Of a DNA stretch of 64,000 bases, positions 63,465-64,000 are shown piece by piece (the first letter of the stretch is position 1; each line of letters opens with the position of its first letter). The stretch comes from Brytella acorum (lineage in GTDB: Bacteria > Pseudomonadota > Alphaproteobacteria > Acetobacterales > Acetobacteraceae). The translations under genes and the position numbers were made by a program. The notes beneath the pieces were generated by a model. It was given only the letters and a program-made list of their open reading frames with translations. It did no database searches and was not told where the DNA came from. The stretch lies in NCBI RefSeq assembly GCF_029309905.1, contig NZ_JARBJP010000002.1, positions 612,946 to 676,945 of the forward strand, in the 5' to 3' direction.

Positions 63465-63830
63465 ATGAGCGCTTACGACAAGAGCAACGTTTTCGCGCGC
63501 ATCCTTCGTGGCGAAATTCCGGCAAAGATCATCTACGAAGATGATTATGCCCTCGCGTTCCCAGATATTGCACCACAAGCGCCGGTGCATGTCCTGATCA
63601 TTCCCAAAGGCCCCTATACCTCCTTTGACGACTTTAGTACCAGTGCCACGGACGCAGAGATCATCGGCTTCAACCGGGCCATTGTCGCTGTCGCGCGCAA
63701 GCTGGGTGTCCATGAGTCCGGCTACCGTGTCCTCAGCAATGTAGGTGTTCACTCGGGTCAGGAAGTGCCGCACTACCATGTCCATCTTTGCGGCGGCGCG
63801 CCTTTGGGACCTCTTTTATCGAAATCGTAA
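63465..63830 (+). CDS. HIT family protein (Hint-like nucleotide hydrolase)
   Basis: 121 residues. The histidine triad is VPHYHVHLCGG near the C-terminus; FARILRGEIPAKIIYEDD and VLIIPKGPYTSF are the Hint family start. It likely hydrolyses AMP-lysine or other aminoacyl adenylates. AAGGA precedes ATG 63465, fifteen bases after hisE, so it is probably the last gene of the his transcript. Confidence 0.95.
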   Translation: MSAYDKSNVFARILRGEIPAKIIYEDDYALAFPDIAPQAPVHVLIIPKGPYTSFDDFSTSATDAEIIGFNRAIVAVARKLGVHESGYRVLSNVGVHSGQEVPHYHVHLCGGAPLGPLLSKS

Positions 63831-63880
63831 AAAATCCTCTTGTCAGCGAAAGAACGTTCCCGTATCAACCCCCTCGCCTC

Positions 63881-63956
63881 GTCCCATTCGTCTAGAGGCC
63901 TAGGACGCCGCCCTCTCACGGCGGCAACAGGGGTTCGAATCCCCTATGGGACGCCA
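63881..63956 (+). tRNA. tRNA-Glu (anticodon CUC)
   Basis: 76 nt with encoded CCA. Acceptor GTCCCAT pairs with ATGGGAC; the anticodon arm CCGCC-CTCTCAC-GGCGG gives CUC, reading GAG; T arm AGGGG-TTCGAAT-CCCCT. The last 44 bases of the window after it show no gene. Confidence 0.97.
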
Positions 63957-64000
63957 GTCGCTCTAAGTGACTGATATTATTTCCATAAAATCTTGGGTTC

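Overview
The window is dense, GC-rich bacterial chromosome with short intergenic gaps and many stop/start overlaps (ATGA, TGATG, GTGA). The gene set fits an alphaproteobacterium, most likely an acetic-acid-bacterium type (Acetobacteraceae). The family is inferred from synteny and protein character: tRNA-Leu/tig/clpP/clpX, a regulator-led suf operon, hisB-hisH-hisA-hisF-hisE, a QueE of the CX14CX2C type, and a single CtrA-type TTAA-N7-TTAA site. I do not name a species. No insertion sequence, prophage, integrase or CRISPR array was seen; this is core chromosome with a few odd genes.

Layout. 1-4.7 kb: protein quality control (clpX start, clpP, tig), tRNA-Leu(UAG), NAD(P)HX repair, a small membrane protein. 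4.8-8.6 kb: a DEAD-box helicase with an AT-hook-like N-terminal array, then an Fe-S RNA methyltransferase. 8.6-14.7 kb: a complete suf operon on the minus strand (Rrf2 regulator, sufB, sufC, sufD, sufS, sufT-like, A-type carrier) with a palindromic candidate operator lying inside its promoter. 14.7-20.5 kb: DUF445 protein, divergent PEP carboxylase, PLP decarboxylase. 20.5-25 kb: DUF1217 (flagellum-associated) gene with a CtrA-like box, then a circularly permuted ATP-grasp / alpha-E pair and a secreted unknown. 25-32.7 kb: mfd and recG (divergent), then a GGDEF-EAL protein with substitutions in both catalytic domains. 32.7-38 kb: LpxR-like protein, double cold-shock-domain protein, and kdsB-pheA-dapA-smpB. 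38-43.9 kb: hisN-like phosphatase, serA, comM, metC, sseA. 44-50 kb: AI-2E transporter, EEP nuclease, cardiolipin synthase-like protein, bpt, ALDH7-like dehydrogenase, a lipoprotein with a start-codon hairpin. 50-52.8 kb: queE-queC-queD-methyltransferase. 53-56.4 kb: lipoprotein, gap-pgk, a secreted unknown. 56.5-59.5 kb: Rieske oxygenase, UbiH-type hydroxylase, nitroreductase. 59.5-64 kb: his operon with an in-frame GNAT-HisA fusion, a HIT protein, tRNA-Glu(CUC).

The most unusual points are the GNAT-HisA fusion, the AT-hook-like array on the helicase, the altered catalytic loops of the PEP carboxylase, the substituted GGDEF-EAL protein, the suf promoter palindrome, the CtrA-type box before the DUF1217 gene, and the hairpin covering a lipoprotein start codon. 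Start sites were re-chosen in many cases from Shine-Dalgarno position; several genes appear to start with TTG or GTG.
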